A stretch of 60,520 bases of DNA from UMGS973 sp045599945 (GTDB taxonomy: Bacteria; Bacillota; Clostridia; Peptostreptococcales; Anaerovoracaceae). The notes below the pieces were generated by a model. It ran no database searches, was not told the origin of the DNA, and saw nothing but the letters and a program-made list of their open reading frames with translations. This document shows positions 50,541-59,553 of this stretch, in pieces. The stretch lies in contig JAZRWY010000047.1 in the NCBI GenBank assembly GCA_045599945.1, forward strand, positions 1 to 60,520, given 5' to 3'. The number at the start of each line of letters is the position of its first letter. Position 1 is the first letter of the stretch. Position numbers and translations under genes: made by a program.

Positions 50541-51909
50541 CTGCTAATATCAATTCCCCTTCTTCTATTCCAATAACTTTCTCACCGTTTTTTCTGAGTC
50601 TTAACAGAAACTCCCGGTCCTCTTCATCCATCATTTCACCCGGACAGAGGAACGGTATCCCCGGCGGATACGGAATCAGGCTGGCGGCCATGATCATCCC
50701 CGCCGCATCTGTAAGCTTCACTTTTTTCAGTTCCTGCGGCATCCGGTACATTTTCCTTCTCTTATTCCATAGTGTACCTTCTCCGCTTCTTTTTTCATCT
50801 TTCACCGGCTCTCCTTTCTCCAGAATCATTTCCAGCGCCCGGATCAGCCGTTCATAATCACTTCTTACATTTCCGATGCCTGTCATCAGCATTAAAATGT
50901 TTCCGGTGTTCAGCTCCGGAAATATTCCATGCTCCATCAGATGTTCCTCAAGCTTCGCTGCGGAAAACCCGCAGTCAATATTAATCTTCGTGCAGTCAAG
51001 CCCTGACGGTTTTAAGACTCTGACGCCTTTCATCTCTTCCAATTTCGCATAAACCCAGTCCAGATTTTCGCTCCATTCAGCAATCAGGTTATCCCCATGT
51101 TCCAGAAGCAGGTCGGCGCTGGTATCCAGACTTGCCATCAGAAGATATGACGGACTTGTAGATTCCAGGATCTGAAGATAATCCTCCAGCGTGTTTTTGC
51201 TTACTCTGTCGGAATTCACATTCATCACTGCGCTCTGTGTCAGGGAGGCAAGGGTTTTGTGAACGGAATTGATCACTATGTCTGCGCCGCATTCCTCAGC
51301 AGCTTTCATATCTTCAAAGAACTTCAGATGCGCACCATGCGCCTGGTCTACAATCAGGATCATTCCGTGCTCATGACATATATCGGCTATCTGCGATATA
51401 TCTGAACAGATGCCATAATAGCTTGGAGAAGGCAGAATGACGGCTTTTGCATCAGGATGCGCCTCTATGGTCCGCCCGATCTCCTCCGGAGGAACTGCTC
51501 CGATGATTCCTTCTTTCAGCAGCTCAGGATATGCAAATACCGGCTGTAGTTTTCCCAGTCTCACAGCGTTAAATACCGATTTGTGACAGTTTCTTGCCAT
51601 GATGAGTTCCCCGCCTTCCGGAACAGCGGAGAGCACCGCACTGATGATGCCGCAGCTTGTTCCGTTGACCAGCAGGTACGATTTTTCCACGTCATACAGC
51701 TTCTGGTACTTTTCCATGGTCTCCCGGATGATCCCCTCATTCTGGAACAGATTGTCTGCCCCGGGAATCTCCGTAATATCACAGTCAAAGATATGGTCTA
51801 GGAATTCATCGTATCCAAACCTTCTATACAGGCCTGCTCCTTTATGCCCTGGCATATGGAAAGAAACCGGTTTAATCTTTTCATGGGAAATCAGAAAATC
51901 TCGAATCAT
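50509..51909 (-). CDS. PLP-dependent Orn/Lys/Arg decarboxylase family protein
   Basis: 466 residues. Fold-type I enzyme: HMPGHKGAG at the start, NGTSCGIISAV, DQAHGAHLKF, and the PLP lysine in INSVHKTLASLTQSA. A C-terminal decarboxylase domain (AAGMIMAASLIPYPPGIPFL) is present; the N-terminal wing domain of E. coli-type enzymes is missing, as in YaaO/SpeA of Bacillus. Substrate is probably arginine or lysine. ATG 51909 follows GGAGGAG. Divergent from a TetR gene with shared dyad, and followed by the SpoIIM-like gene. Confidence 0.9.
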   Translation of the reverse strand: MIRDFLISHEKIKPVSFHMPGHKGAGLYRRFGYDEFLDHIFDCDITEIPGADNLFQNEGIIRETMEKYQKLYDVEKSYLLVNGTSCGIISAVLSAVPEGGELIMARNCHKSVFNAVRLGKLQPVFAYPELLKEGIIGAVPPEEIGRTIEAHPDAKAVILPSPSYYGICSDISQIADICHEHGMILIVDQAHGAHLKFFEDMKAAEECGADIVINSVHKTLASLTQSAVMNVNSDRVSKNTLEDYLQILESTSPSYLLMASLDTSADLLLEHGDNLIAEWSENLDWVYAKLEEMKGVRVLKPSGLDCTKINIDCGFSAAKLEEHLMEHGIFPELNTGNILMLMTGIGNVRSDYERLIRALEMILEKGEPVKDEKRSGEGTLWNKRRKMYRMPQELKKVKLTDAAGMIMAASLIPYPPGIPFLCPGEMMDEEDREFLLRLRKNGEKVIGIEEGELILAGETSEFENIF

Positions 51910-51937
51910 TTTCTCCTCCAACAATACACTTTTCAAA

Positions 51938-51967
51938 ATTGTATCACAGTTTGCCACTTGCTTTCAA
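51938..51967 (-). promoter_or_regulatory. promoter of the decarboxylase gene
   Basis: TTGAAA (complement of 51962-51967), 18-base spacer, TACAAT (complement of 51938-51943) with an upstream TG (extended -10). The -35 lies inside the dyad at 51956-51969. Confidence 0.7.
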
Positions 51968-51979
51968 GTATGCTAAAAT
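51951..51979 (+). promoter_or_regulatory. promoter of the TetR gene
   Basis: TTGCCA (51951-51956), 17-base spacer, TAAAAT (51974-51979) with TGC before it (extended -10). Confidence 0.7.
51956..51969. promoter_or_regulatory. probable TetR operator
   Basis: Perfect dyad ACTTG-CTTT-CAAGT overlapping both divergent promoters, in the spacer of the TetR promoter and over the -35 of the decarboxylase promoter. Confidence 0.65.
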
Positions 51980-52003
51980 ACAGTCATAAAAGGTGGTTGA
52001 ATC

Positions 52004-52591
52004 ATGACAAAGAAAAATACAAAAAATACCAAAGGCCGTATCGTTTCTGCTGCATGGAAGCTCTTTTATGAGCAGGGCTATGAGGATACGACCATAGATG
52101 AAATTGTGGAAGAGTCAGGAACCTCCAAAGGCTCCTTCTACCATTATTTCGATGGAAAGACAGCTCTTTTGAGTTCCCTTTCCTATCTCTTTGATGAAAA
52201 ATATGATGAGCTTTCAGAAACCATGGATCCTTCCATGTCTGTTGTAGATAAGCTGATGTATCTGAACCGGGAACTGTTCATGATGATTGAAAACAGCATT
52301 TCCATCGATCTGCTTGCCCGGCTGTATTCCTCACAGCTGATTACCAACGGGGATAAATCTCTGCTGGATCAGAACCGTTCCTATTATAGGCTCCTGAAGA
52401 AAATTGTTCTGGAAGGAATCAGCAGCGGAGAACTTAGAGCCGATGTTACAGCCAACGAAATCATCAAGGCCTATACGCTCTTTGAAAGGGCTCTGCTCTA
52501 TGACTGGTGTCTCTGCAATGGGAACTACTCTCTGTACAAATATGCAGAAAGCATCATCCCGATCTTTCTTGAAGGATTTAAAGAAAAATAA
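52004..52591 (+). CDS. TetR-family transcriptional regulator
   Basis: 195 residues. N-terminal HTH: RIVSAAWKLFYEQGYEDTTIDEIVEESGTSKGSFYHYFDGK is the classic TetR segment. The C-terminal ligand-binding part is helical with a DLLARLYSSQL region. AAAGGTGG precedes the ATG. It is divergent from the decarboxylase-SpoIIM unit and likely represses both itself and that unit; inducer unknown. Confidence 0.92.
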   Translation: MTKKNTKNTKGRIVSAAWKLFYEQGYEDTTIDEIVEESGTSKGSFYHYFDGKTALLSSLSYLFDEKYDELSETMDPSMSVVDKLMYLNRELFMMIENSISIDLLARLYSSQLITNGDKSLLDQNRSYYRLLKKIVLEGISSGELRADVTANEIIKAYTLFERALLYDWCLCNGNYSLYKYAESIIPIFLEGFKEK

Positions 52592-52602
52592 AGAAAACAG
52601 CA

Positions 52603-52623
52603 ATGCCAGGCATCGCCTGGCAT
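52603..52623. terminator. bidirectional terminator between the TetR and ABC-F genes
   Basis: ATGCCAGGC / GCCTGGCAT around a three-base loop, then TTTTTAG on the plus strand; it also borders the stop codon of the convergent ABC-F gene. Confidence 0.85.
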
Positions 52624-52625
52624 TT

Positions 52626-54566
52626 TTAGTCTTCCATCTCCATCCATTCATCATATGTATCTGAAAGTTCCGTATTTATTTTTTCAAGTTCCTCACTAAG
52701 TTTAGAGAGTTTGACATGGTCTGCTGCTACAGCAGGCTTCATCATTTCTGCTTCAAGCGCTGCAGAGTCTTCTTCCAGCTCAGCAATCTTCTTTTCCAGA
52801 GATTCCTTCTTTCTCTGGAATCTTCGCTCCTCGGCTTCCTTCTCCTTCTTCCGTTTTCTCTCAAGTGCAGAATCTGTTACTGCCGGAGCCGGTTCGCTGC
52901 TTTTTCCTCCCATCTCCTCAAGATATGCCTTTCCGGATGCGAGCGAAGCCTTCTTTTCCTCATAATAGTCATACTTTCCAAGATATTCCCGGATGCCGTC
53001 CTTTTCAAGCTCAAGAATTCTTGTCGGTATTCTGTTCAGAAAATATCTGTCGTGGGATACAACAATGACCGTTCCGGGGAAATCCAGAAGAGCCTCTTCA
53101 AACACTTCCTTGGAATCAATGTCCAGATGGTTTGTCGGCTCATCAAGGATAAGGACATTGGCTCCGGAAAGCATGATCTTTACCAGCGAAAGCCTTGCTT
53201 TTTCTCCTCCAGAAAGGGCACCTACCTCAAGAAATACATCGTCGTTTCTGAACAGAAACCTTCCGAGAATAATTCTCATTTCCGTATCGGAATAGAGGGC
53301 ATAGCTGTCTTTTAATTCCTCGATGACTGTCTTGCTGCCGTTCAGTCTTTCCTGGGTCTGGTCATAATATGCAAAATCCAGATTGTATCCATATCTGATT
53401 CTCCCGGAGTCCTCCTTCAGTTCGCCAAGGAGAATTTTCAGAAGGGTTGTTTTCCCAACGCCATTGGGACCGACGATGCAGATTTTTTCACCTCTTTTAA
53501 TGTCCAGCTCAACGCCGGAGAAAAGTTCTCTTCTGTTTCTTCCATAACCAAATCCCTTGGACAGTTCATGGGCCTCTATGACATCATTTCCACTCTTGAA
53601 ATTCTCGCGGAATGTCAGTTTCATCTTTCCTGTGATGGGATCGGGCGCTTCCAGCCTTTCCATGTGATCCAGCCGCTTTTCTCTGGACTGGGCCCGTTTT
53701 GCCAGTTTTTCCGTTCCGCGCTGCTTCATCCTGCGGATCATCTCTTCCTGACGGGCAATCTCTGTCTGCTGCTTGTTATATGCCCGCAGCTCTGCTTCAC
53801 GGATCTCCTTTCGCTTCACTGCATACTGCGAATAGTTTCCTTCATAGGTCCTGAGTCTGTGATTCTGTATTTCAAAAATACGATTCACGCTCTGGTCCAG
53901 GAAATATCTATCATGAGATACGATGATGATGGTTCCTGCATATCCCTTGAGATAGCCTTCCAGCCATTTTAATGTGCCGATATCCAGATGGTTTGTCGGT
54001 TCGTCAAGAAGAAGGATATCCGGCTTCTTTAAAAGCAGACAGCAGAGTGCAAGTCTTGTTCTTTCTCCTCCGGAAAGCACAGAAATCTTCTTGTTGTATG
54101 TCTCTTCTCCAAAGGCCATGGATGAAAGAATTCCTTTCATCTCGCCTTTATATGTATATCCGCCTTTTCTTTCAAAATCCACCTGCATCTGATCCAGCCT
54201 GTGAAGAAGTGCTTCCTGTTCCTTTCCGGGCTCCATGGATGATACTTTTTCAGATAGCGAAAGTATCTCTTTTTCAAGGGTCCGAAGTCCATGAAATATG
54301 CTTTCCACTTCCTGAATGACCGTATTGTCTGAAACAAAATCGTCCTGCTGCCTGAGGTATCCAAGGGTTGTATCATTGGATACGAATATGTTTCCTTCAT
54401 CAGGCGTCAGTTCTCCTGCAAGCATGTTAAGAAGAGTAGTCTTTCCGGCACCGTTAAGGCCAATCACTCCTACTCTGTCTCCCGCATTGAGCGCAAACGA
54501 TATATCCTTTATGATAATATCTGTTCCATATTGTTTTGTTACGTTATTCGCTGATAATATTATCAT
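52626..54566 (-). CDS. ABC-F family ATPase
   Basis: 646 residues, two ATPase domains and no membrane part. Domain 1: GLNGAGKTTL, LSGGERTRLAL, ILLLDEPTNHLD; domain 2: GPNGVGKTTL, LSGGEKARLSL, VLILDEPTNHLD. The linker (about 245-300) is the ABC-F signature region with RMKQRGTEKLAKRAQSREKR. The C-terminal 80 residues form a charged coiled coil (KEKEAEERRFQRKKESLEKK). Such proteins act on the ribosome E-site as translation factors (YdiF/EttA-like) or antibiotic protection; length and tail fit YdiF. The gene starts nine bases after tsaD. Confidence 0.92.
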   Translation of the reverse strand: MIILSANNVTKQYGTDIIIKDISFALNAGDRVGVIGLNGAGKTTLLNMLAGELTPDEGNIFVSNDTTLGYLRQQDDFVSDNTVIQEVESIFHGLRTLEKEILSLSEKVSSMEPGKEQEALLHRLDQMQVDFERKGGYTYKGEMKGILSSMAFGEETYNKKISVLSGGERTRLALCCLLLKKPDILLLDEPTNHLDIGTLKWLEGYLKGYAGTIIIVSHDRYFLDQSVNRIFEIQNHRLRTYEGNYSQYAVKRKEIREAELRAYNKQQTEIARQEEMIRRMKQRGTEKLAKRAQSREKRLDHMERLEAPDPITGKMKLTFRENFKSGNDVIEAHELSKGFGYGRNRRELFSGVELDIKRGEKICIVGPNGVGKTTLLKILLGELKEDSGRIRYGYNLDFAYYDQTQERLNGSKTVIEELKDSYALYSDTEMRIILGRFLFRNDDVFLEVGALSGGEKARLSLVKIMLSGANVLILDEPTNHLDIDSKEVFEEALLDFPGTVIVVSHDRYFLNRIPTRILELEKDGIREYLGKYDYYEEKKASLASGKAYLEEMGGKSSEPAPAVTDSALERKRKKEKEAEERRFQRKKESLEKKIAELEEDSAALEAEMMKPAVAADHVKLSKLSEELEKINTELSDTYDEWMEMED

Positions 54567-54575
54567 CTGATTCTC

Positions 54576-55592
54576 CTAAAGAGGAAGATTCGGGCATGCA
54601 TCAAGATCAAGCCCTGCAAATTCTCCCTTAAGATATTTATAGTAGGCTGCACATCCGATCATGGCAGCATTATCTGTGCAGTATACCGGTGATGGGATAT
54701 ACAGGGCTATTCCTGCCTCATCACAGGCAGATTTAAGCTTTGCCCGAAGGTGTCTGTTTGATGCTACTCCTCCTGCAATGACAATCTTATCCCTTCCCTG
54801 ATCCTTAGCTGCTCCTACTGTCTTGGTTACAATTACATCAAGAACTGCTTCCTGAAAGCTTGCTGCGATGTCAGCAGGATTTACTTCTCTTCCTGCCTGT
54901 CTCTGTGAGTTTACATAGTTTAATACCTGGGTCTTGATTCCGCTGAATGAGAAATCGAGACTTCCCTTTTCAAGCATGACACGCTTGAATTCCACAGCAG
55001 TCTTGTCTCCTTCATCGGAAATTTTATCTATCTTGGGGCCTCCCGGATATCCAAGACCGATGACTCTTGCCACCTTGTCGAAGGCTTCTCCTGCAGCATC
55101 ATCTCTGGTGCTTCCAAGGATTTCACACTGGTTGTAGTCTGTAACCTCTACGATATTTGTATGTCCGCCTGATATGACAAGGGACATGAATGGTGGCTCA
55201 AGATTCTTATGCTCTATGTATGATGCAGAGATATGTCCCTGCATATGATTTACTCCGATCAGCGGCTTTCCTGCTGCAAATGCCAGCGCCTTTGCATGGG
55301 CAATGCCAATAACTAAAGCGCCCACAAGACCTGGCCCATAGGTTACTGCTATGGCATCAATCTCATCCAGCGAAACGCCTGCTTCAGCAAGAGCCTGCTC
55401 CTGCACCAAATTTATATTCTCCAGATGGTGTCTTGATGCTATTTCAGGCACAACTCCGCCATAGAGTGTATGTATGTCGATCTGTGATGATATGATGTTT
55501 GAAAGAACTTCCCTTCCATCTGCTACAACAGCAATGGATGTCTCATCACAGCTTGATTCAATTGCAAGTATTAATGTCTTACCGTCCTTCAT
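54576..55592 (-). CDS. tsaD: tRNA threonylcarbamoyladenosine synthase catalytic subunit TsaD
   Basis: 338 residues, normal length. Transfers the threonylcarbamoyl group to A37 of ANN-decoding tRNAs with TsaB and TsaE. Motifs LAIESSCDETSIAVV, the metal-binding HMQGH (with NHMQGHISA), SGGHTN and GGVASNRHLR. ATG 55592 follows AGGAG; the longer frame upstream is not used. The partner genes tsaB and tsaE are 3-4 kb away at 58431-59548 with a secreted-protein gene in between. Confidence 0.97.
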   Translation of the reverse strand: MKDGKTLILAIESSCDETSIAVVADGREVLSNIISSQIDIHTLYGGVVPEIASRHHLENINLVQEQALAEAGVSLDEIDAIAVTYGPGLVGALVIGIAHAKALAFAAGKPLIGVNHMQGHISASYIEHKNLEPPFMSLVISGGHTNIVEVTDYNQCEILGSTRDDAAGEAFDKVARVIGLGYPGGPKIDKISDEGDKTAVEFKRVMLEKGSLDFSFSGIKTQVLNYVNSQRQAGREVNPADIAASFQEAVLDVIVTKTVGAAKDQGRDKIVIAGGVASNRHLRAKLKSACDEAGIALYIPSPVYCTDNAAMIGCAAYYKYLKGEFAGLDLDACPNLPL

Positions 55593-55693
55593 TATCTGCT
55601 CCTGATTATGTCCATAGTATATATACTTTATCACTCGCAGTCTTGCTTTGCAACATCGCAAATTAATTTCGCCTTAATATTCATAACTTATGC

Positions 55694-55722
55694 TTTACCT
55701 TTTTCCATTCTTTGATTATACT
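55694..55722 (+). promoter_or_regulatory. promoter of the secreted Big2/Fn3 protein gene
   Basis: TTTACC (55694-55699), 17-base spacer, TATACT (55717-55722). Start codon 31 bases after the -10, with AAAAGGAGG between. Confidence 0.65.
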
Positions 55723-55753
55723 GAAAACAAAGATTTAAAAGGAGGAAACCCCT

Positions 55754-57940
55754 ATGAAAAAACGAATACTATCAATACTGCTGTCACTGGCAGTAATATT
55801 GTCAATGAGCATTCCTTGCACGGCATTTGCTGCCGGAAGTGAGGATAATGCAACATACAAACTAACCGTTTGGCATCCTGAAGCCGGGCGCCCTCTAGAC
55901 GAGCAGCCTATTCCGCAAGACTTTTATTCAGTGTCCTGTGCGTCAACAGTACCTGCAATCGCGCTGAGCAGTAATACATGTCTGCGCGCAAAGATCGACG
56001 GTGGCAGCAGCCCTATGCAACCGGGTAGTAAATTCAGTTATGATCAGGAAGTATTGTTCCATACATCGATTTCTGCTACGGGAGGCGAAAAATTTACAGG
56101 AAACGAAACCTTATCCATAAACGGAAAACCGGTTCCAATCTGTTTTAATGAGGATATGAATGTTATATATATTAATCAGGATGGGTATGATGAGGCCTTC
56201 TCTTTGGGCGTTCTGAAGAGAACTCCAGTCAGCGACATTTATCTCACGGGGTACAAGCCGGTAAAGATGGGAACAACACCTGCTGTATTGTCAGTCGATG
56301 AGGCAGCCGATTCCGGGCACGTCTATACAGGCAGAGGCTGTTACATTGATAATGTGATGCATACTGAAGCAACTAGCTTCGTGGACGGCAGAGATTACTG
56401 GATGCATATTCGTCTTGATGCAGCTTACGATTATTCATTCGAGAACATTACTCCTGAAAACATTCACATAGCGGGATATGATATGCCTGCAGAGGGGGTT
56501 AGCATTTCCACGGAAAACGGATCGGATTCAACCTATCCTTCATACATTGAAATCAATCTTCCTGCTGTGACAGCAGAGAAAAACATATATGAATTCACTA
56601 TTCCTGAGCCAAAAGAAGGCGAACTTCCGGGACAAGCCACACTTAAGGCCAATGATGATATTGCATATACAGGTATAGACTGGTACAAATCGCAAGATGG
56701 CTGGTCTGAAGCTGTAAAAATGGAAGATGGTGAAATGTTTGAAGCAGGCTACGACTATTACGCACAGCCTCAGTACAGCTGGAAGAGCGAAGAACTTGTT
56801 TCGGGTTCATACACAATATATGTCAACGGCAATGTATATAACGGCTTATATTACAGTTTCAGTCATCTGTATAGGGAGGTTGATCTTCAGATAACAGTAG
56901 CTGAACCTCAGGTAGGCGGTACTCCTGCTCAGACTTACAGTGCAAACATCCCTATATCCGAACAGGTATGCGCCTGGTACCTTTTACCGAACGCTCCTTC
57001 CATAGAAGATGCTCAGCCAATGAAATTACCCGATGATAAATTCATGGAATTTCAGGCCGGATGCAGCTATGCATTTATTCCTATTGCCTACAATTATGAT
57101 TATGATTTCTATAGCATCAACAAAACCTATGTTAACGGTGTTGATTTATCAGGAATAGGCTACATAGTGTTTGGGCCGCTCAAATATACCCAGAGCATTT
57201 CCGGTGCATCCTCATTCACCAAGACTTATGGCAATGCAGCATTCTCCCTTGGTGCATCAGCAAAGACAGCCCTTTCCTATGCAAGCAGCAATACAAAGGT
57301 TGCTACGGTTTCAGCTGATGGAAAGGTTACCGTCAAGGGTGCTGGTACTGCTACAATCACAATCAAGGCCGCTGAAGACTCCAACTACAAGGCTGCTACC
57401 AGGCAGGTAAAGATTACTGTAGCCAAAGCGGACCAGACAGTTTCAGGTGTAAACAGTTCATATTCAAGAGCATACGGCAGCTACTTCACACTTAAACCAT
57501 CATCAAAGACATCAAGAACCTACAGGAGCAGCAATACAAAGGTTGCGACTGTTTCCTCTGCAGGAAAGGTTACCATCAAAGGTATTGGTACTGCCAAGAT
57601 AACCATTACTGCCAATGAGACAGGAAACTACAAGAAGTCTGTAAAGACTGTCACTGTAAAGGGCGCTCCAAAGAAGCCTGCCATTTCTAAGGTCACTGCA
57701 AAGAAAAAATCCATGACCGTAAAGATGGCATCCAAAGTCTCCACCACAAAGGGAACGACTTACCAGATAGCATACCGGGTAAAAGGCACTTCCAAGTGGA
57801 AGTACAAGACTACGAAAAAGCAGAGCCTGACCATCAAGAAACTGAAAAAGGGTAAGAAATACCAGGTGAAAGTCAGAGCATATAAAGGTACTTATTACAG
57901 TGCCTGGAGCGCTGCAAAAACAACTGCAAAGATTAAATAG
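55754..57940 (+). CDS. secreted protein with two Big2 domains and a C-terminal Fn3-like module
   Basis: 728 residues. Signal peptide residues 1-28 (MKKRILSILLSLAVILSMS, cleavage near AFAAG). Residues about 30-470 are beta-rich without a family I recognise. Residues about 480-555 and 560-635 are two bacterial Ig-like (Big2) domains with the typical SSNTKVATVSADGKVTVKG pattern. The last 80 residues are a Lys-rich Fn3-like module ending YYSAWSAAKTTAKIK. No LPXTG motif. Strong AAAAGGAGG site and own terminator. It interrupts the tsaD / rimI-tsaB-tsaE cluster on the opposite strand. Same C-terminal module and leader type as the mobile-element protein at 738. Confidence 0.9.
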   Translation: MKKRILSILLSLAVILSMSIPCTAFAAGSEDNATYKLTVWHPEAGRPLDEQPIPQDFYSVSCASTVPAIALSSNTCLRAKIDGGSSPMQPGSKFSYDQEVLFHTSISATGGEKFTGNETLSINGKPVPICFNEDMNVIYINQDGYDEAFSLGVLKRTPVSDIYLTGYKPVKMGTTPAVLSVDEAADSGHVYTGRGCYIDNVMHTEATSFVDGRDYWMHIRLDAAYDYSFENITPENIHIAGYDMPAEGVSISTENGSDSTYPSYIEINLPAVTAEKNIYEFTIPEPKEGELPGQATLKANDDIAYTGIDWYKSQDGWSEAVKMEDGEMFEAGYDYYAQPQYSWKSEELVSGSYTIYVNGNVYNGLYYSFSHLYREVDLQITVAEPQVGGTPAQTYSANIPISEQVCAWYLLPNAPSIEDAQPMKLPDDKFMEFQAGCSYAFIPIAYNYDYDFYSINKTYVNGVDLSGIGYIVFGPLKYTQSISGASSFTKTYGNAAFSLGASAKTALSYASSNTKVATVSADGKVTVKGAGTATITIKAAEDSNYKAATRQVKITVAKADQTVSGVNSSYSRAYGSYFTLKPSSKTSRTYRSSNTKVATVSSAGKVTIKGIGTAKITITANETGNYKKSVKTVTVKGAPKKPAISKVTAKKKSMTVKMASKVSTTKGTTYQIAYRVKGTSKWKYKTTKKQSLTIKKLKKGKKYQVKVRAYKGTYYSAWSAAKTTAKIK

Positions 57941-57955
57941 CTGAAAATGCTGCAA

Positions 57956-57991
57956 AACCTCTCTCCCGGCCATCCGGAAGAGAGGTTTTTT
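57956..57991 (+). terminator. terminator of the secreted-protein gene
   Basis: AACCTCTCT (57956-57964) and AGAGAGGTT (57979-57987) form a nine-pair stem extended by CCGG/CCGG in the loop, followed by TTTT. It also borders the convergent rimI gene. Confidence 0.87.
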
Positions 57992-58000
57992 ATACAAATG

Positions 58001-58450
58001 CTAGGTATCATATCTCCACATGATGATTGCATCCTCGTGATTGTCAGGGTAATATCCCGGGCGCACTCCGCTCTCCACAAAACCGAATTTTTTGTAGAGG
58101 GCCTTTGCCGCCTCATTGGATTTTCTTACCTCAAGGGTATATGCCTTGAGCCCTGCATTTTTCCCTATTTCAAAGAATACAGAAAGAATTGCTGACGCAA
58201 TATGCTTTCCCCTGTATTTGGGAAGAACTGCTACATTGGTAATATGGCCTTCCTTTACAATCTGCCACATACCCACATAACCTGCTCTTTCTCCGTCAAC
58301 CTCAGCAACAAGATATACAGCAAGCTTGTGCTCCTCTATTTCCTGGCGGAAGGATTCTTCACTCCAAGGGTCAGAAAAGCACTGCTTATCTATCTCCGCA
58401 AGATATGGAGGGTCTTCCCTATTTGCAAGTCTAACGATCAGCTGTCCCAT
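58001..58450 (-). CDS. rimI: ribosomal protein S18 alanine N-acetyltransferase RimI
   Basis: 149 residues, GNAT fold. Acetylates the N-terminal alanine of S18 in E. coli. Motifs: FSDPWSEESFRQEI, ITNVAVLPKYRGKHIASAIL (acetyl-CoA binding, R-x-x-G/A variant) and EVRKSNEAAKALYKKFGF. It overlaps tsaB by 20 bases, the common tsaB-rimI order in Bacillota. Confidence 0.93.
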   Translation of the reverse strand: MGQLIVRLANREDPPYLAEIDKQCFSDPWSEESFRQEIEEHKLAVYLVAEVDGERAGYVGMWQIVKEGHITNVAVLPKYRGKHIASAILSVFFEIGKNAGLKAYTLEVRKSNEAAKALYKKFGFVESGVRPGYYPDNHEDAIIMWRYDT

Positions 58451-59138
58451 TTTTCAGTTTCTCCTCACGTTTTCTTTCTGCTTCTGCCTGTCTCATGTAT
58501 TCCGGATGGAGCTCATCGAATGATACCTCTTCCTTCATGTCCATTGCCATCTTTGCAACATATGATGCATGCTGAAGTCTGATGTCTTCTGGTGCAAGCT
58601 TTGCATCAAGCTCAGTACCAAATATCTTTTCTCCGAATTTCTTTACTCCATCAGCAAAGAACATCACCTTTTCCGTTCTGCCTTCCAACTTTTCAAGGAA
58701 TTCATCTATCATATATGGTCCTGCAGGAATAATATCCTCTACTATACCTTCATTCCATTTGAATGCTCCGCCATAGATCTGATTTCTCCTTGCATCGATC
58801 ATCGGGCAGATGATGCCGTCAAAACCAGGAACTGCATAGGCAAAGGATTCAAGAGTAGGTACCGGAATACCCGGAATACCAAGATTCTGGCAAAGGGATC
58901 TTGCAGTAGTCACTCCGATCCTGATTCCTGTAAAGGATCCGGGACCTACAGATACTGCGACTTTTTCTATCTCATCAATTCCGATGCCCTCGCTCTTTAA
59001 GAGGCTATCCACCATAGGAATCAGGTTTTCAAGATGATTTAATGTACCGTCGTTATTCAGTTCTTTCACAGCACCATTTTCATCAATTATAGCAACCGAT
59101 GCATGGGGGCCTGTGCTCTCCAGTGCTAGAATGTACAT
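58431..59138 (-). CDS. tsaB: tRNA threonylcarbamoyladenosine synthesis protein TsaB
   Basis: 235 residues. Inactive paralogue of TsaD that dimerises with it and is needed for t6A formation. Motifs: ILALESTGPHASVAIID at the start, VSVGPGSFTGIRIG near residue 70 and ICPMIDARRNQIYGG. It overlaps tsaE by 13 bases and rimI by 20 bases. Confidence 0.96.
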   Translation of the reverse strand: MYILALESTGPHASVAIIDENGAVKELNNDGTLNHLENLIPMVDSLLKSEGIGIDEIEKVAVSVGPGSFTGIRIGVTTARSLCQNLGIPGIPVPTLESFAYAVPGFDGIICPMIDARRNQIYGGAFKWNEGIVEDIIPAGPYMIDEFLEKLEGRTEKVMFFADGVKKFGEKIFGTELDAKLAPEDIRLQHASYVAKMAMDMKEEVSFDELHPEYMRQAEAERKREEKLKNGTADR

Positions 59139-59548
59139 CTGTAGATCCTTTCCCCAAGGCTTTCGCCCTGCTCCATGTATATGTATTTTGTGTCTTCAGG
59201 AAGAATCTCTTCAACGATATCCGCCCATTCAATCACGCAGATGCCGCCCTTTTCGTAGAAATATTCCTCTGCTCCGATGTAGTACATCTCATCTGCGTCA
59301 GAAAGTCTGTAGACATCAAAATGATACAGAGGGAGCCTTCCGTCTGTATATTCCTTGACGATATTAAATGTCGGTGACACAACAGGGCCTTTAATACCAA
59401 GGCCCTGAGCGATATACTTTGTTAAAGTTGTCTTACCTGTGCCGAGATTGCCTATGAGCGCATAGACTTCTCCTGCTGTCGCATTCTCTGCTAATCTAAG
59501 TCCAAATTCTTTTGTTTCTTCTTCGTTCTTAATGATTAATGTTCTCAT
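59126..59548 (-). CDS. tsaE: tRNA threonylcarbamoyladenosine synthesis ATPase TsaE
   Basis: 140 residues. P-loop GNLGTGKTTLTKY, then SPTFNIVKEY and YHFDVYRL, and VIEWADIVEEILP in the C-terminal part, all typical of TsaE/YdiB. It activates the TsaBD complex. First gene of tsaE-tsaB-rimI, five bases after ribU. Confidence 0.96.
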   Translation of the reverse strand: MRTLIIKNEEETKEFGLRLAENATAGEVYALIGNLGTGKTTLTKYIAQGLGIKGPVVSPTFNIVKEYTDGRLPLYHFDVYRLSDADEMYYIGAEEYFYEKGGICVIEWADIVEEILPEDTKYIYMEQGESLGERIYRCTF

Positions 59549-59553
59549 ATTCC

